From Acidipropionibacterium thoenii DSM 20276 (lineage in GTDB: Bacteria; Actinomycetota; Actinomycetes; Propionibacteriales; Propionibacteriaceae), in the NCBI RefSeq assembly GCF_000423445.1, contig NZ_AUHZ01000009.1:1-64000 (forward strand): 64,000 bases of DNA. The letters are read 5' to 3'. The notes under the pieces are model-generated. The model worked only from the letters and a program-made list of their open reading frames with translations. It was not told where the DNA came from and did no database searches. The position numbers were made by a program, and so were the translations under genes. Below are positions 30,901-45,151 of the stretch, in pieces (positions within the stretch are counted from its first letter, which is position 1; the number at the start of each line of letters is the position of its first letter).

Positions 30901-32455
30901 CTACTCGATCGAGGACATCAAGCAGCTCATCCATGACCTCAAGTGCGCCAACCCGCGCGCCCGGGTGCATGTCAAGCTGGTCGCCGAGGCCGGGGTCGGA
31001 ACAGTGGCCGCCGGGGTCTCCAAGGCCAAGGCGGATGTGGTGCTGATCTCGGGCCACGACGGTGGCACCGGCGCAGCCCCGCTGACCTCCATCAAGCATG
31101 CCGGCGGACCGTGGGAGCTCGGTCTGGCCGAGACCCAGCAGACCCTGCTGATCAACGGGCTGCGCGACAGGATCGTGGTGCAGTGCGACGGTCAGCTCAA
31201 GACCGGCCGCGACGTGATGATCGCGATGCTGCTGGGAGCCGAGGAGTACGGCTGCGCCACCACCGCCCTGGTGGTGGAGGGGTGCATCATGATGCGCAAG
31301 TGCCACTCCGACACCTGCCCGGTCGGCATCGCCACCCAGAACCCCGAGCTGCGCAAGAAGTTCGCAGGTGACCCCGACCACGTCGTCACCTTCTTCATGT
31401 TCATGGCCCGCCAGGTCCGCGAGTACCTCGCGGAGCTGGGCTTCCACTCGGTGGAGGAGGCGGTCGGCCATGTCGAGGTGCTCAGGGCCCGCTCGGGTAT
31501 CACCCACTGGAAGGCCCGTGGGCTGGATCTGTCCCCGGTGCTGGCCCAGGTCGAGGTGCCCTTCGGCCAGACCCTGCACCATCGCATCGACCAGGACCAC
31601 GAGATCGACGAGAGCCTCGACGTCTCCCTCATCGAGCTGGCCGCCCCCGCCCTGGAGCGCGGCGAGCCGGTGACCGAGAGGCTCCCGATCCGCAATGTCG
31701 ATCGCACCGTCGGCACCATGCTCGGCAACCGGGTGACGCTGGCCACCGATGGCAGGGGACTTCCGGACGGCACCATCAACCTCACCTTCGATGGCACCGC
31801 CGGGCAGAGTTTCGGCGCCTTCCTGCCGGCCGGCATCACCCTCAAGCTGATCGGCGACGCCAATGACTACGTGGCCAAGGGACTGTCGGGAGGACGGATC
31901 ATCGTCACCCCGCCCGAAGGCGTCGTGTTCCGCCCCGAGGAGCAGATCATCGCCGGCAATGTCATCGGCTACGGTGCCACCAGCGGTGAGATCTTCCTGC
32001 GCGGAGTGGTCGGCGAGCGCTTCTGCGTGCGCAACTCCGGGGCCACCGCGGTGGTGGAGGGGGTCGGTGACCACGGTTGCGAGTACATGACCGGTGGCGA
32101 GGCCCTGGTGCTGGGACCCACCGGGCGCAACTTCGCCGCGGGTATGTCGGGTGGCACCGCCTGGGTGCTGCACCTGGACCCGACCCGTCTCAACCCGGAG
32201 ATGGTCGACGGTCTGCCCCTGGAGGCTGCCGATCTGGTGCGGGTCCGCGAGCTGCTGGCAGCTCATCAGGAGGCCACCGGGTCCACCGTGGCAGCCGACC
32301 TGCTGGCCGCCGATGACGAGGCGCTGGCCGCCGCCTTCACCAAGGTGGTGCCCCGTGACTACGCTCGTCTGCTGAAGGTGGCCAACCAGGCCAGGGATCT
32401 CAAACTGGACGAGGAAGCAACGACTGAGCTGCTGATGGAGGCTTCCAATGGCTGA
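27935..32455 (+). CDS. gltB: Glutamate synthase (NADPH) large subunit GltB
   Basis: Makes two glutamates from glutamine and 2-oxoglutarate. 1506 residues. A short propeptide precedes Cys21 ([10 protein letters not shown]), the glutaminase nucleophile after processing. Domain order: class II amidotransferase (about 21-420), central domain, FMN-binding synthase barrel ([40 protein letters not shown]) with 3Fe-4S cysteines in [15 protein letters not shown] (about 1116-1130), then the GltB beta-helix (about 1240-1500). ATG 27935 follows GAAAGGAG. Overlaps gltD by 8 bp. Confidence 0.97.
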   Translation: MTFGHHPKQGLYDPSFEHDACGVAFVATMTGVASHRIIEQALEVLRNLDHRGATGADPAAGDGAGILVQIPDAFLRRVTGLRLPEPGSYAVGMAYMPADEAKRARSRAVIELIAADEGIQVLGWREVPVRTETLSPISLSTMPHFEQVLISARDGRVGMDLERLAFVLRRRAQHEAGVYFASLSARTLVYKGMLTTNQLEEVFPELGDEDFTSALALVHSRFSTNTFPTWELAHPFRMIAHNGEINTVAGNRNWMRAREALLKSDLIPGELSRLYPICTPGGSDSASFDEVLELLHLAGRSLPHAVLMMIPEAWQKSVHMDRKLRDFYAFHSFLMEPWDGPACVTFTDGNQIGAVLDRNGLRPARYWVSDDGLVVFASESGVLDIPAEHIVQKGRLQPGRMFLVDLSDHRIVDDAEIKETLADGAPYGEWLKGTMNLDEIPDRPHIVHSHSSVTRRQQLFGYTNEDERVLIAPMANNGAEALGSMGNDTPLAVLSNKPRMLWDYFTQLFAQVTNPPLDSIREELVTSLTGSIGPESNLLAPGPDSCRQLVINYPILDSDQLAKIVHINADGTHPGHQTHVVRGLFQIDLGGEGLAARLEEIRAEVSEAIEEGARIIVLSDRHATRELAPIPSLLLTSAVHHHLVRQKTRTQVGLVVEAGDVREVHHVALLIGYGASAVNPYLCFETAEDMARHETFVKVNPDAAIHNVYKALGKGVLKVMSKMGVSTISSYTGAQIFEATGLSQAFIDEYFTGTTSQIQGIGLTEIAAEIALRHRRAYPETGVRLPHRTLPVGGQYQWRREGEEHLLNPETVFRLQQATRTADYDQFKRYTDLVDENSSHLMTLRSLLEFSHDRPSIPIDEVEPETEIVKRFATGAMSYGSISMEAHQTLAIAMNRIGGKSNTGEGGEDPERLHDPSRRSAIKQVASGRFGVTSDYLVNADDLQIKMAQGAKPGEGGQLPGPKVYPWIARTRHATTGVGLISPPPHHDIYSIEDIKQLIHDLKCANPRARVHVKLVAEAGVGTVAAGVSKAKADVVLISGHDGGTGAAPLTSIKHAGGPWELGLAETQQTLLINGLRDRIVVQCDGQLKTGRDVMIAMLLGAEEYGCATTALVVEGCIMMRKCHSDTCPVGIATQNPELRKKFAGDPDHVVTFFMFMARQVREYLAELGFHSVEEAVGHVEVLRARSGITHWKARGLDLSPVLAQVEVPFGQTLHHRIDQDHEIDESLDVSLIELAAPALERGEPVTERLPIRNVDRTVGTMLGNRVTLATDGRGLPDGTINLTFDGTAGQSFGAFLPAGITLKLIGDANDYVAKGLSGGRIIVTPPEGVVFRPEEQIIAGNVIGYGATSGEIFLRGVVGERFCVRNSGATAVVEGVGDHGCEYMTGGEALVLGPTGRNFAAGMSGGTAWVLHLDPTRLNPEMVDGLPLEAADLVRVRELLAAHQEATGSTVAADLLAADDEALAAAFTKVVPRDYARLLKVANQARDLKLDEEATTELLMEASNG

Positions 32456-33917
32456 CCCGCGCGGATTCATCAAGTACCCCCGACAGGTGGCGGAACGCCG
32501 TCCTGTCGCCGAGCGCCTGGAGGACTGGGAGGAGGTCTACCCGGGAACGCCCGGACGGGCCCTGCTGCCGATCATCACCGAACAGGCGGCCCGCTGCATG
32601 GACTGCGGCATCCCGTTCTGCCACAGCGGCTGTCCACTGGGCAATCTCATCCCGGAGTGGAACGATCTCATCTGGCGTGACGAGTGGCGCGAGGCCCTGG
32701 AGCGGCTGCATGCCACCAACAACTTCCCGGAGTTCACCGGGCGGCTGTGCCCGGCACCCTGCGAGACCGCCTGCGTCGAGGGGATCAACCGGGACCCGGT
32801 GACCATCAAGAACATCGAGGTCTCGATCATCGACAAGGCCTGGGAGGACCGCCGGGTCATTCCGGAGGTTCCCGACTGGCACTCCTTGAAGACGGTGGCA
32901 GTGGTGGGTTCCGGACCCGCCGGACTGGCAGCGGCCCAGCAGCTCACCCGGGCCGGCCACACCGTGGTCGTCTACGAACGGGCCGACGCCATCGGCGGCC
33001 TGATGCGCTACGGCATCCCCGAGTTCAAGCTCGAGAAGGCGGTCCTGGACCGCCGGGTCAAGCAGATGGACCTGGAGGGCACGGTCTTCAAGACCAACGT
33101 CGAGATCGGCGTCGACATCACCGGCGAGGAGCTGCGCGAGCGGTTCGATGCCGTGGTGCTGGCCATCGGCTCGACCACCCCCCGCGACCTGGGAGCACCG
33201 GGCCGCGAGCTGGAGGGGATCCACCAGGCGGTGTCCTACCTCACGCAGAACACCAAGGTGGTGCACGGCGCCGAGATCCCCGACCAGGTGGTGGCCACCG
33301 ACAAGGACGTCATCATCATCGGCGGCGGCGATACCTCCAATGACTGCCTGGGCACGGCACTGCGCCAGGGAGCCCGTTCAGTGACCCAGCTGGAGATCAT
33401 GCCCCATCCGCCGGCCGAGCGTCCGCAGGGCCAGCCCTGGCCGACCTACCCGATGATCTACCGGGTGGCCAGCGCCAATGAGGAGGGCGGCGAGCGGGTC
33501 TACGCCACCAACACGATGGAGTACGTCGGCGACGAGCAGGGCAGGGTGCGTGCCCTCCAGGTCACCGAGGTGCGCCGGGAGGGACGTTCCTTCGTACCGG
33601 TTCCGGGCACCGAGCGGGAGCTGCCCGCCCAGCTGGTGATCCTGGCGATGGGCTTCACCGGCCCCCAGCAGGAGGGTCTGGTCTCCGAGCTCGGCCTGGA
33701 CCTGGATGGTCGCGGCAATATCGTCCGCAACAAGGACTTCTCCACCTCGGTGCCAGGAGTCTTCGCCTGCGGGGACGCCGGTCGCGGCCAGTCGCTGATC
33801 GTGTGGGCGATCGCCGAGGGCCGTTCGGCGGCCAACGGGGTGGACGCCTACCTGTCGGGGAGCCGCTCGGTGCTGCCTCGCCCGATCGATCCCTCCACCC
33901 GTCAGCTGATGGTCTGA
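32448..33917 (+). CDS. gltD: Glutamate synthase small subunit GltD
   Basis: FAD/Fe-S subunit that passes electrons from NAD(P)H to GltB. 489 residues. N-terminal cysteines [17 protein letters not shown] and [10 protein letters not shown] bind two 4Fe-4S clusters; FAD and NAD(P)H loops are [15 protein letters not shown] and [10 protein letters not shown], with [19 protein letters not shown] at the C-terminal FAD motif. ATG 32448 lies inside the end of gltB (8-bp overlap), so the subunits are probably translationally coupled. Confidence 0.97.
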   Translation: MADPRGFIKYPRQVAERRPVAERLEDWEEVYPGTPGRALLPIITEQAARCMDCGIPFCHSGCPLGNLIPEWNDLIWRDEWREALERLHATNNFPEFTGRLCPAPCETACVEGINRDPVTIKNIEVSIIDKAWEDRRVIPEVPDWHSLKTVAVVGSGPAGLAAAQQLTRAGHTVVVYERADAIGGLMRYGIPEFKLEKAVLDRRVKQMDLEGTVFKTNVEIGVDITGEELRERFDAVVLAIGSTTPRDLGAPGRELEGIHQAVSYLTQNTKVVHGAEIPDQVVATDKDVIIIGGGDTSNDCLGTALRQGARSVTQLEIMPHPPAERPQGQPWPTYPMIYRVASANEEGGERVYATNTMEYVGDEQGRVRALQVTEVRREGRSFVPVPGTERELPAQLVILAMGFTGPQQEGLVSELGLDLDGRGNIVRNKDFSTSVPGVFACGDAGRGQSLIVWAIAEGRSAANGVDAYLSGSRSVLPRPIDPSTRQLMV

Positions 33918-33938
33918 TCGCCGACGGGCAAGGACCGA

Positions 33939-34607
33939 TCAGCGCCCTCCGGTGATCTGCGGATCATCGGAGGGCGCCTCGGGTTCACCGTGGTCGGAGA
34001 CCACCTCGCCCTCGATCACGGTGCCGGACCCGGCCGGGCCAGCGCCCCTGCCGATCACGGCGGTGAGGTGACGCAACCCCAGCGCCAGGCCGATGTGGGC
34101 ACCGCCGTAGGCGATCACTCCCATTCCGATCAGCCATCCCATCGCCGTCACCCCGAACCCCGGACGGGTCAGCGCCGCGACCCCCAGGCCCAGGCACACC
34201 ACGCCGGCGAGCAGCGAGGAGATCCAGGCCCGTCGGCTGAAGGGCACCAGCACCAGGGTCACCCCGAGCAGGAACATTCCCAGCAGCAGCACCCATGCGC
34301 CCACCAGGACCACCACGACCCGCATCGCCGGTCCCGGGTGCCAGACCATGAACCCGCCGGCCAGCAGGCCGAGTATCCCGAAGAACACCAGGGCCCGCCT
34401 CCCGGGAAGGCCGGCCAGCAGCCTGGAGTCGACCAGGTTGAGCACGGCGTCGACCAGCACATAGATGCCCAGCACGACCACCAGGGCCGCCATCGTGGGA
34501 TCCGGCCACACCAGAGCCATCACCCCGGCCGCCAGTGCCAGCACCCCCTTGACCAACGGGAGCCACCACAGGGCTCTGAGCCTTCGGGTCAGTGATTCAC
34601 TGGACAT
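33939..34607 (-). CDS. HdeD-like (DUF308) membrane protein
   Basis: 222 residues with six predicted helices after the N-terminal LTRRLRALWWLPLVKGVLAL. Paired helices with GVMALVWP...AALVVVLGIYVLVDAVLNL and the later GVAALTRPGFG give the two-part DUF308 layout of HdeD family proteins (acid-stress linked in enterobacteria). A hydrophilic acidic tail (EGEVVSDHGEPEAP) follows. ATG 34607 has a TATGCT -10 box ending 6 bp upstream, so it is probably leaderless. It converges with gltD and diverges from dnaE. Function here unknown. Confidence 0.8.
   Translation of the reverse strand: MSSESLTRRLRALWWLPLVKGVLALAAGVMALVWPDPTMAALVVVLGIYVLVDAVLNLVDSRLLAGLPGRRALVFFGILGLLAGGFMVWHPGPAMRVVVVLVGAWVLLLGMFLLGVTLVLVPFSRRAWISSLLAGVVCLGLGVAALTRPGFGVTAMGWLIGMGVIAYGGAHIGLALGLRHLTAVIGRGAGPAGSGTVIEGEVVSDHGEPEAPSDDPQITGGR
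33942..33977. terminator. gltD terminator hairpin within the end of the HdeD-like gene
   Basis: GCGCCCTCCGGTGATC (33942-33957) pairs with GATCATCGGAGGGCGC (33962-33977) around TGCG with one mismatch, 25 bp after the gltD stop. The structure overlaps the last codons of the minus-strand gene and could stop transcription both ways. Confidence 0.7.
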
Positions 34608-34613
34608 GAGCCC

Positions 34614-34619
34614 AGCATA
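34614..34619 (-). promoter_or_regulatory. HdeD-like gene -10 box, leaderless start
   Basis: TATGCT on the minus strand ends 6 bp before the ATG at 34607. Confidence 0.55.
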
Positions 34620-34687
34620 TGAGCCGCTCGGCAGCGCGGTGGTCGACCCAGCAGGGTTCCGGAACCCCTCGGTCGGCTTCGGGGGGC

Positions 34688-34693
34688 TATCGT
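34688..34693 (+). promoter_or_regulatory. dnaE -10 box
   Basis: TATCGT, 30 bp before the dnaE GTG, gives a leader of about 24 nt that contains GAGAGG. Confidence 0.5.
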
Positions 34694-34723
34694 GATCCCG
34701 ATCCCGACCCGAGAGGTGTATCC

Positions 34724-38289
<3,566 letters not shown>

Positions 38290-38293
<4 letters not shown>

Positions 38294-38952
38294 CAACCAT
38301 GACTCAGACACCCACCGACCACACCGCTGCCCGACCGCCGGCGATCCGGACCAACCGGCACGCCCCGCTGCTGCGGGGCATCTCGGTATTCCTCATCCTG
38401 TCCCTGGTGGTGGGTGGAGTGTCCGGCCTGGTCTGGGCCTCGGTCGCCGAGCTGCCCAGTTACCGGATCAACTCCGACGGCTCGGCCAGCATGTCCGAAC
38501 GCGGTCTGGCCCAGGTCTTCTCCTCCGACAGCAGTTTCTGTCTGGTCGGGCTGGTCACCGGGCTGCTGCTCGGCCTGCTCGCCTGGTGGTGGTTCTCCCG
38601 GCGCGGGGTGCTGGTGGTACCGATCGCCGCGGTCGGGGCCCTGATGGCCTGCCTGACCTGCTGGTGGATCGGGATCCTGGTGGGCCCCTCAGGGTTCGCG
38701 ATCCGGATCTCGGGTGCGAAGGCAGGGGACCTGGTACCGATCGACCTGGCCCTTCGCAGCTGGCCCCCGGTCCTGGTGTGGCCCTTCGCGGCACTGGTGC
38801 CGGTGCTGGTGATCTCGATGGTCCGGTGGGATGCTGCGGAGCGGTCACGGCAGGACCGGCCACGGCGTCGCCGTCGTCCGCCCTCCGCCGAGCCCGCCCG
38901 GTCGGCTCGCGGCGGTACGGACAGCTCGGCGGGGCTCAGCCCGGATCACTAA
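38290..38952 (+). CDS. Membrane protein of unknown function, coupled to dnaE (DUF2567-like?)
   Basis: 220 residues. A polar N-terminus is followed by four predicted helices (about 28-52, 79-98, 104-127 and 155-176), with the extracytoplasmic loop ELPSYRINSDGSASMSERGLAQVF between helices 1 and 2, and a strongly basic Arg-rich tail (RQDRPRRRRRPPS). The layout resembles actinobacterial DUF2567 proteins, but I am not certain. ATG 38290 overlaps the dnaE stop (ATGA); ATG 38299 is an alternative. Ends 9 bp before hisD, whose promoter lies in its last codons. Confidence 0.6.
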
Positions 38953-38955
38953 ACT
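38950..38955 (+). promoter_or_regulatory. hisD -10 box, leaderless start
   Basis: TAAACT overlaps the stop codon of the preceding gene and ends 6 bp before the hisD GTG. There is no RBS and no room for a His leader peptide. Confidence 0.65.
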
Positions 38956-38961
38956 GATGCT

Positions 38962-40266
38962 GTGATTCGAACCGTGGACCTCACCTCCTCCGATCCAGAT
39001 GACTACCGCAGCGTCGTGCCCAGGGCCGACGTCGACGTCGACTCGGCGATGACCGCGATCGCGCCGGTCTGCCAGGCGGTGCGCAGCCGAGGCGAGGAGG
39101 CGCTGCGGGAGTTCAGCCTCAAGTTCGATCATGTCGAGCCCGAGGAGCTCCGGGTCCCGGTCCATGAGCTTGCCCGGGCCTCCAGCCAGCTCAGCCCGAC
39201 CCTCCGATCCGCCTTCACCGAGTCGATCCGCCGGCGTCGCACGGTCTGCGAGGAGGCGGAGTTGGAGAGCTCCGCCGAGCCCGTCGAGGTGGCCCCCGGG
39301 GCCACCGTGGCCCAGCGCATCATCCCGGTCCAGCGGGTCGGTCTCTACGTGCCCGGCGGGTTCGCCCCACTGGCCTCCAGTGTGATCATGAATGTCGTGC
39401 CGGCTCAGGTGGCCGGGGTCTCCTCGATCGCGGTGGCCTCGCCCCCTCAGGCCGAGCTCGGCGGACTGCCGCACCCCAACATCCTGGCGCTGTGCGACAT
39501 CCTCGGCATCGACGAGGTCTACGCCGTCGGCGGGGCGCAGGCGATCGCGATGTTCGCCTACGGGGTGCCGGGACTGTGTCCCAGGGTGGACATGGTCACC
39601 GGCCCGGGCAATGTCTACGTGGTGGCCGCCAAGCGCTACCTGCGAGGGGTGGTCGGCATCGACTCCGAGGCAGGCCCCACCGAGATCGCGGTGCTGGCCG
39701 ACGACACCGCCGACCCGAGGCTGGTGGCCGCCGATCTGATGAGCCAGGCCGAGCACGACCCGCTGGCCGCTGCGGTGCTGGTCACCGATTCACCGGCCTT
39801 GGCCGAGCAGGTCCGCACGGAGCTGGAGCCGATGGTGGCGGCCACCACGCACTCCGAGCGGATCCGCACCTCGCTGGGTTCGGCCCAGTCCGCGATCGTG
39901 CTCGTCCGAGACATCGAGCAGGGCCTCAAGGTGGTCGACGGCTATGGTGCCGAGCACCTGGAGATCCAGACCGCCGACCCCGAACAGGTGGCGGCCCGGG
40001 TGCACAACGCCGGGGCGATCTTCGTGGGCCCCTGGTCCCCGGTCTCGCTGGGCGACTACTCGGCCGGTTCCACCCACGTGCTGCCCACCGCCGGATCGGC
40101 GGCCTACTCCTCGGGGCTCTCGGTGCGCAGCTTCATGAAGGCCGTCCACGTCATCAACTACTCCCAGCGCGCCCTGGACCAGCTGTCGTCCCCCGTGGAG
40201 GCCTTCGCGCTGGCCGAGAACCTGCCGGGACATGCCAATGCCATCACCATCAGGAGGGGTCTGTGA
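38962..40266 (+). CDS. hisD: Histidinol dehydrogenase HisD
   Basis: Oxidises histidinol to histidine in two NAD-dependent steps. 434 residues, with [33 protein letters not shown], the zinc/catalytic residues in SQAEHDPLA, and GAEHLEIQ and AGSTHVLPT. First gene of hisDCBHA; GTG 38962 fits a leaderless promoter. Overlaps hisC by 4 bp. Confidence 0.97.
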   Translation: MIRTVDLTSSDPDDYRSVVPRADVDVDSAMTAIAPVCQAVRSRGEEALREFSLKFDHVEPEELRVPVHELARASSQLSPTLRSAFTESIRRRRTVCEEAELESSAEPVEVAPGATVAQRIIPVQRVGLYVPGGFAPLASSVIMNVVPAQVAGVSSIAVASPPQAELGGLPHPNILALCDILGIDEVYAVGGAQAIAMFAYGVPGLCPRVDMVTGPGNVYVVAAKRYLRGVVGIDSEAGPTEIAVLADDTADPRLVAADLMSQAEHDPLAAAVLVTDSPALAEQVRTELEPMVAATTHSERIRTSLGSAQSAIVLVRDIEQGLKVVDGYGAEHLEIQTADPEQVAARVHNAGAIFVGPWSPVSLGDYSAGSTHVLPTAGSAAYSSGLSVRSFMKAVHVINYSQRALDQLSSPVEAFALAENLPGHANAITIRRGL

Positions 40267-41483
40267 GCTCCCAGAACCAGGACACTTCCGAGCGGCTCCC
40301 GGGCCAGCCGATCGCCCGGGTCAACCCGATCACCCTGGCCGAGCTGCCGCTGCGTCCCGAGCTGGTGGGGGAGGAGCCCTATGGTGCCCCCCAGCTCGAC
40401 GTGCCGGTCTGCCTCAATGTCAACGAGAACCCCTACCCGCCCTCCGAGGCGGTGCGCCGAGACATGGCCCATGCGATCGCCAAGCAGGCCGGCGGGCTCA
40501 ACCGCTACCCCGACCGCGAGGCCGAGGGGCTGCGCGCCGATCTGGCGGAGTACATCGGCTTCGGTGTCGGCGGCAACCAGATCTGGCCGGCGAACGGCTC
40601 CAACGAGGTGATGACCCAGATCCTGCAGGCCTTCGGCGGGCCGGGCCGCACCCTGCTCACCTTCACCCCGACCTACTCGATGTACCCCGAGTACGCCCGT
40701 AACACCCACACCGACTACGTCACCTCCCCCCGCGACGAGTACTTCGGACTGGACTCGGCACGGGTCCTCTCGGCGATCGCCGAGTCCGGGGCGGATGTGG
40801 TCCTCATCACCTCCCCGAACAACCCGACCGGCACCGCCACCCCGGTCGCCGTCATCGACGAGGTGTGCGCCGGCACCGATGCCCTGGTAGTGGTCGATGA
40901 GGCCTACCAGGAGTTCAACGACACCCCGGAGGACTCGGCCATCGCGCTGCTGCCCAAGTACGGCAGGCTGATCGTGGTGCGGACGCTGTCCAAGGCCTTC
41001 GCGCTGGCCGGTGGCCGGGTCGGATACGCCGTCGCGGCACCTGCTGTGATCGATGCGCTACGAATCGTGCGGCTGCCCTACCACCTCTCGGCGACCACCC
41101 AGACGGTCGCCCAGGTGGCTCTGCGGCACGCCCCGGAGATGCTCGCCCGGGTCGACGAGCTGCGCCAGACCCGCGCCCAGATGGAACAGTGGCTGCGGCT
41201 GCACGGCTTCGACGTGGTGCCCAGCCAGTCGAACTTCCTGCTCTTCGGCCGGTTCGCCGACCGGCACGCGGTGTGGGCGGACTTCCTGGCCCACGGCGTG
41301 CTGATCCGCGAGGTCGGACCCGAGGGCTATCTGAGGGTCTGCGCGGGGACCCCAGCCGAGGTGGACGCCTTCGAAGGTGCCGTCCTGGAGGTCTGCCGGC
41401 ACGCCGAGATGATGCCCGCCCCCGCCGGTGAGGCGATCAGTTCCAAGAAGCAGGTCCGCATCTCCTCCCAAGGACAGTCCTGA
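40263..41483 (+). CDS. hisC: Histidinol-phosphate aminotransferase HisC
   Basis: PLP aminotransferase converting imidazole-acetol phosphate to histidinol phosphate. 406 residues. PLP Lys244 lies in [34 protein letters not shown] and [10 protein letters not shown] are also seen. The N-terminal 40 residues and the Ser/Gln-rich C-terminal tail ([15 protein letters not shown]) are longer than usual. GTG 40263 overlaps the hisD stop; the hisB start overlaps its stop by 1 bp. Confidence 0.96.
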   Translation: MSSQNQDTSERLPGQPIARVNPITLAELPLRPELVGEEPYGAPQLDVPVCLNVNENPYPPSEAVRRDMAHAIAKQAGGLNRYPDREAEGLRADLAEYIGFGVGGNQIWPANGSNEVMTQILQAFGGPGRTLLTFTPTYSMYPEYARNTHTDYVTSPRDEYFGLDSARVLSAIAESGADVVLITSPNNPTGTATPVAVIDEVCAGTDALVVVDEAYQEFNDTPEDSAIALLPKYGRLIVVRTLSKAFALAGGRVGYAVAAPAVIDALRIVRLPYHLSATTQTVAQVALRHAPEMLARVDELRQTRAQMEQWLRLHGFDVVPSQSNFLLFGRFADRHAVWADFLAHGVLIREVGPEGYLRVCAGTPAEVDAFEGAVLEVCRHAEMMPAPAGEAISSKKQVRISSQGQS

Positions 41484-42100
41484 TGAGCCGTACCGCACAC
41501 ATCATCCGCAACACCTCGGAGTCCCAGGTCGACGTCTCCATCGATCTGGACGGCACCGGTGAGTCCACCATCTCCACCGGGGTCGGCTTCTACGATCACA
41601 TGCTCACCGCACTGTCGAAGCACTCCGGCATCGACATGGAGATCCACACCACCGGCGACCTCGAGATCGACGGTCACCACAGCGTCGAGGACACCGCGAT
41701 CGGGCTGGGTCAGGCACTGGCCCAGGCCCTCGGCGACAAATCCGGCATCACTCGCTTCGGGGACGCCATGGTGCCCCTGGACGAGGCCCTGGCCCAGTGC
41801 GTCGTGGACGTCGCCGGCCGGCCCTATGTGGTGTGCAGCGGGGAGCCGGAGTCCCAGATCACGGTGCGGATCGGCGGTTCCGGCGTGGCCTACCAGGGGT
41901 CGATGACCTACCACGTGGTGGAGTCCCTGGCCAGTAACGCCGGACTGTGCGTGCACCTGCGGCTGCTGGCCGGACGTGACCCGCACCACATCTGCGAGGC
42001 CCAGTACAAGGCTCTGGCGCGGGCGCTGCGGATCGCGGTGGCTCCCGACCCGAGGATGGCCGGCCAGGTCCCCAGCACCAAGGGCACTCTCAACGTCTGA
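41483..42100 (+). CDS. hisB: Imidazoleglycerol-phosphate dehydratase HisB
   Basis: Dehydrates IGP to imidazole-acetol phosphate, using Mn. 205 residues, dehydratase only, with no fused phosphatase. Metal-binding repeats are [22 protein letters not shown] and [20 protein letters not shown] 41483 overlaps the hisC stop (TGATG). Confidence 0.97.
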   Translation: MSRTAHIIRNTSESQVDVSIDLDGTGESTISTGVGFYDHMLTALSKHSGIDMEIHTTGDLEIDGHHSVEDTAIGLGQALAQALGDKSGITRFGDAMVPLDEALAQCVVDVAGRPYVVCSGEPESQITVRIGGSGVAYQGSMTYHVVESLASNAGLCVHLRLLAGRDPHHICEAQYKALARALRIAVAPDPRMAGQVPSTKGTLNV

Positions 42101-42157
42101 GACGGTGTCCCGGCATCCCGTCGACACGTCGGGACATGACTTCACAGGAGGTATCCC

Positions 42158-42784
42158 ATGACCGCAGTGGCGAAGGTCGGAGTCATCGACCACGGTTCGG
42201 GCAATCTGCACTCCGCCTGCCGGGCGCTGTCGGTGGCCGGGGCCCAGGTGGTGCTGTCGAGCGATCCGGACGAGCTGGACCGCACCGACGCGCTGGTGCT
42301 GCCCGGGGTCGGCGCGTTGGGCGCCTGCATGGCCGGGCTACGGAGGATGGGCGGCGACGAGCTGGTGGCCGGCTGGGTCGAGAGGGGGCTCCCGCTGCTG
42401 GGGATCTGCGTCGGTCACCAGATGCTCTTCGAGGACGGCGAGGAGCGAGGCGAGGCGGTCAGCTGCCTGGGCGTGCTGCCGGGGTCGGTAACCATGCTGC
42501 CGGCCGAGAGACTTCCCCATATGGGCTGGAACCGCGTCGAGCCCTGCCCGGGAAGCCGACTGTTCGCAGGTGTCGAGGACCAGAGGTTCTACTTCGTGCA
42601 CTCCTATGGCGTACTGGCCGACTCACCGCACAGCGGGATCACCACCTGCACCCACCAGGAGGCCGAGTTCGTGGCGGCCACCGAGCTGGGCCCGGTGTGC
42701 TCCACGCAGTTCCACCCGGAGAAATCGGGGGCGGCAGGCGCCAGGCTGCTGCGCAACTGGCTGAGCCTGCTGGAGGCCGACTAG
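42158..42784 (+). CDS. hisH: Imidazole glycerol phosphate synthase subunit HisH
   Basis: Glutamine amidotransferase that feeds ammonia to HisF. 208 residues, class I triad: Cys84 in GICVGHQM, then the His and Glu in TQFHPEKSG; the oxyanion strand is VLPGVGALGACM. ATG 42158 follows AGGAGG. The 57-bp gap after hisB carries only the RBS and no strong structure. Its partner HisF is not in the window, an unusual separation for this complex. Confidence 0.95.
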   Translation: MTAVAKVGVIDHGSGNLHSACRALSVAGAQVVLSSDPDELDRTDALVLPGVGALGACMAGLRRMGGDELVAGWVERGLPLLGICVGHQMLFEDGEERGEAVSCLGVLPGSVTMLPAERLPHMGWNRVEPCPGSRLFAGVEDQRFYFVHSYGVLADSPHSGITTCTHQEAEFVAATELGPVCSTQFHPEKSGAAGARLLRNWLSLLEAD

Positions 42785-42799
42785 GCCGATCGGCCTTGA

Positions 42800-42805
42800 T
42801 AGGGT
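42800..42805 (+). promoter_or_regulatory. Internal hisA (priA) -10 box, leaderless start
   Basis: TAGGGT lies 15 bp after the hisH stop and ends 6 bp before the hisA GTG at 42812, which has no RBS. This suggests hisA can be expressed independently of the upstream his genes. Confidence 0.55.
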
Positions 42806-42811
42806 CGGCAC

Positions 42812-43555
42812 GTGACCCAGGAACTGACTCTGTTACCGGCCGTCGATGTGCAGGACGGCCAGGCCGTCCAGCTGCAGCAGGGGGTGGCCGGCTCTGAGAA
42901 GGTCTTCGGCGACCCACTGGATGCGGCCCGCCGGTGGCAGTCCCAAGGGGCCCACTGGATCCACCTGGTGGACCTGGACGCCGCCTTCGGACGCGGCTCC
43001 AACACCGAGCTGATCCGTCGAGTGGTCGGCGAGATGGACGTCAACGTCGAGGTCTCCGGGGGAATCCGCGACCAGGCCAGCCTGGAGGCCGCCCTGGGTG
43101 CCGGCGCCACCCGGGTCAACATCGGCACCGCCGCACTGGAGCACCCGCAGTGGTGCGACGAGGTGGTCGCCGAGTTCGGCGATCGGGTCGCCATCGGGTT
43201 GGACGTCCGCGGTGACCGGTTGGCGGCCCGCGGCTGGACCCAGGAGGGCGGTGACCTGCTGGAGGTGCTGACCCGGCTGGAGGAGGCGGGCTGCCGCCGT
43301 TACGTCGTCACCGATGTCAACAGCGACGGGATGCTCACCGGGCCCAATTACGATCTGCTCGGCAAGGTCTGCGCCCGCACCCAGGGTCATGTGGTGGCCT
43401 CCGGCGGGGTCTCCACCCTGGAGGATCTGCGCCAACTGCGCGGCCTGGTGCCGATCGGGGTGGAGGGGGCCATCGTCGGCACCGCTCTGTACCTGGGCAA
43501 CTTCTCACTTCCCGATGCCCTGCGGGTCTGTCACGACCAGCCCGCCCAGGTCTGA
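42812..43555 (+). CDS. priA: Bifunctional ProFAR/PRA isomerase PriA (HisA, with TrpF activity)
   Basis: Barrel isomerase of histidine synthesis that in actinobacteria usually also isomerises phosphoribosyl anthranilate for tryptophan. 247 residues; two phosphate-binding halves: [17 protein letters not shown] with Asp, VSGGIRD, and [19 protein letters not shown] with the second Asp, [11 protein letters not shown]. The trp block in this window has no trpF, which fits dual function, but substrate range cannot be proved here. Last gene of the his cluster, with its own promoter. Confidence 0.92.
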   Translation: MTQELTLLPAVDVQDGQAVQLQQGVAGSEKVFGDPLDAARRWQSQGAHWIHLVDLDAAFGRGSNTELIRRVVGEMDVNVEVSGGIRDQASLEAALGAGATRVNIGTAALEHPQWCDEVVAEFGDRVAIGLDVRGDRLAARGWTQEGGDLLEVLTRLEEAGCRRYVVTDVNSDGMLTGPNYDLLGKVCARTQGHVVASGGVSTLEDLRQLRGLVPIGVEGAIVGTALYLGNFSLPDALRVCHDQPAQV

Positions 43556-43571
43556 GCGCTCCGGAGCCCGG

Positions 43572-43602
43572 GCCGGCCCCATTTCCACAGCGGGGGACCG
43601 GC
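43572..43602 (+). terminator. Possible his-operon terminator
   Basis: GCCGG-CCCC and GGGG-ACCGGC arms form an imperfect hairpin with an 11-nt loop, 16 bp after the hisA stop and just before the yebC promoter. There is no U-tract. Confidence 0.4.
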
Positions 43603-43614
43603 GTCGCACCGGTG

Positions 43615-43620
43615 TAAACT
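43615..43620 (+). promoter_or_regulatory. yebC -10 box with long leader
   Basis: TAAACT predicts a start near 43627 and a leader of about 115 nt ending in GGGAGGAG before the yebC ATG. I see no conserved riboswitch in that leader. Confidence 0.45.
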
Positions 43621-43742
43621 CAAGGGTCGTTCGCGCGGGCACGCCCTGCGCCCAGTTCTGGACTGTCGTGCTACGGCAGCAAGACTGACCAACCAAGACT
43701 GATCCACACAGCAGTCAAGTTCTCAGATCGGGAGGAGAGTCC

Positions 43743-44537
43743 ATGAGCGGTCACTCCAAGTGGGCCACCACCAAGCACAAGAAGGCGGCCATCGACGCCA
43801 AGCGCGGCAAGCTGTTCGCCAAGCTCATCAAGAGCATCGAGGTCTCGGCCCGGGTCGGCGGCGGGGATCCCTCGGGCAACCCGACCCTCTTCGATGCCAT
43901 CCAGAAGGCCAAGAGGAACTCGGTCCCCAATGACAACATCAACCGGGCCGTCAAGCGTGGCTCCGGGGAGGGCTCCGACGCCGTCACCTACGAGACCATC
44001 ATGTACGAGGCCTACGGCCCGGCCGGCATCGCCATCCTCATCGAGTGCCTCACCGACAACCGCAACCGCGCCGTCTCCGATGTCCGGGTGGCCGTCACCC
44101 GTAACGGCGGGACGATGGCCGACGGCGGGTCGGTGCAGCGGCTGTTCCAGCGCAAGGGTGTCGTCGAGGTCCCCAAGAACTACGAGGTCGAGGACGGTCG
44201 CAGGACGATCACCAAGCAGGTCTCCGAGGACGATCTGCTGGAGGCCACCCTGGAGGCCGAGCCGGAGGACATCGTCGATGAGGGCGACTCCTTCGAGATC
44301 ATCTCCGATCCCAATGTGGTGGTCGACGTCCGCAAGGCCGTCCAGGCCGCCGGAATCGACTACGACTCCGCCGAGGTCTCCTTCCGAGCCGACTTCGAGC
44401 AGCCTGTCGATGTCGACGACGCCCGCAAACTGTTCAAGATCCTGGATGCTCTCGACGATCTGGACGACGTCCAGAACGTCTTCTCGAATGCCGACGTCTC
44501 CCCCGAGGTGGCGGCTGCGCTCGAGGACGAGGACTGA
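43743..44537 (+). CDS. yebC: YebC/PmpR-family protein (transcription or translation factor)
   Basis: 264 residues. The N-terminus [21 protein letters not shown] and the later [19 protein letters not shown] and ECLTDNRNR are signature stretches of the family. Members are described as DNA-binding regulators and, more recently, as factors that relieve ribosome stalling; which applies here is unknown. The tail is acidic (AALEDED). Placement directly before ruvCAB is common across bacteria. ATG 43743 has GGGAGGAG. Confidence 0.95.
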   Translation: MSGHSKWATTKHKKAAIDAKRGKLFAKLIKSIEVSARVGGGDPSGNPTLFDAIQKAKRNSVPNDNINRAVKRGSGEGSDAVTYETIMYEAYGPAGIAILIECLTDNRNRAVSDVRVAVTRNGGTMADGGSVQRLFQRKGVVEVPKNYEVEDGRRTITKQVSEDDLLEATLEAEPEDIVDEGDSFEIISDPNVVVDVRKAVQAAGIDYDSAEVSFRADFEQPVDVDDARKLFKILDALDDLDDVQNVFSNADVSPEVAAALEDED

Positions 44538-44548
44538 CCGGACAGCCG

Positions 44549-45151
44549 GTGCAGCGGCCCAGTCAGGTCACCTCATCAGACCGACGACTGCTGAGGGTGA
44601 TGGGGGTCGACCCGGGGCTGACCCGTTGCGGGGTGGCGATGGTCGAGGGCGGCTACGGCCGCCCGCTGACCCTGGTGGCCGTCGGGGTGATCCGAACCCC
44701 GGCCGATCAGGACACCTCCAGGCGGTTGCTGCGGATCCACAACGAGCTGGAGGAGTGGTGTCAGACCTACCGCCCCGACCAGGTCGCGATCGAGCGGGTC
44801 TTCGCCCAGCACAACCGCTCGACGGTCACCGGCACCGCGCAGGCATGCGGACTGGCGATGGTGGTGGGGGCCAGGCACGGGCTGCCGGTGGCACTGCACA
44901 CCCCCAGTGAGGTCAAGGCCGCGATCTCCGGTTCCGGGCGGGCCGACAAGGCCCAGGTCGGGCTGATGGTCGCGCGGGTGCTGCACCTGGCCGCGCCGCC
45001 CAGACCTGCCGACGCCGCCGACGCGGTGGCCCTGGCGATCTGCCAGATCTGGCGAGGTGCCGCAGACCAGCGACTGGCCGATGCCGCGGCAGCCCAACGC
45101 GCCGCCCTGGGTGGGCGGCGTCCCCGTTCATGGAAGGATCTGGCACGGTGA
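44549..45151 (+). CDS. ruvC: Holliday junction endonuclease RuvC
   Basis: Resolves Holliday junctions by paired nicks. Catalytic acids are Asp in MGVDPGLTRCG, Glu in AIERVF and Asp/His-type DAADAVALA near the C-terminus. From GTG 44549 the protein has 200 residues, but the first 16 (QRPSQVTSSDRRLLR) are not family-like; GTG 44597 or ATG 44600 would give the usual start, and no candidate has a strong RBS. Overlaps ruvA by 4 bp. Confidence 0.93.
   Translation: MQRPSQVTSSDRRLLRVMGVDPGLTRCGVAMVEGGYGRPLTLVAVGVIRTPADQDTSRRLLRIHNELEEWCQTYRPDQVAIERVFAQHNRSTVTGTAQACGLAMVVGARHGLPVALHTPSEVKAAISGSGRADKAQVGLMVARVLHLAAPPRPADAADAVALAICQIWRGAADQRLADAAAAQRAALGGRRPRSWKDLAR

Noticed and set aside
43558-43570. 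GC-rich palindrome directly after hisA as an operator
   Set aside because: A self-complementary 10-mer of this composition is expected often at this GC content, and nothing else supports a site there.
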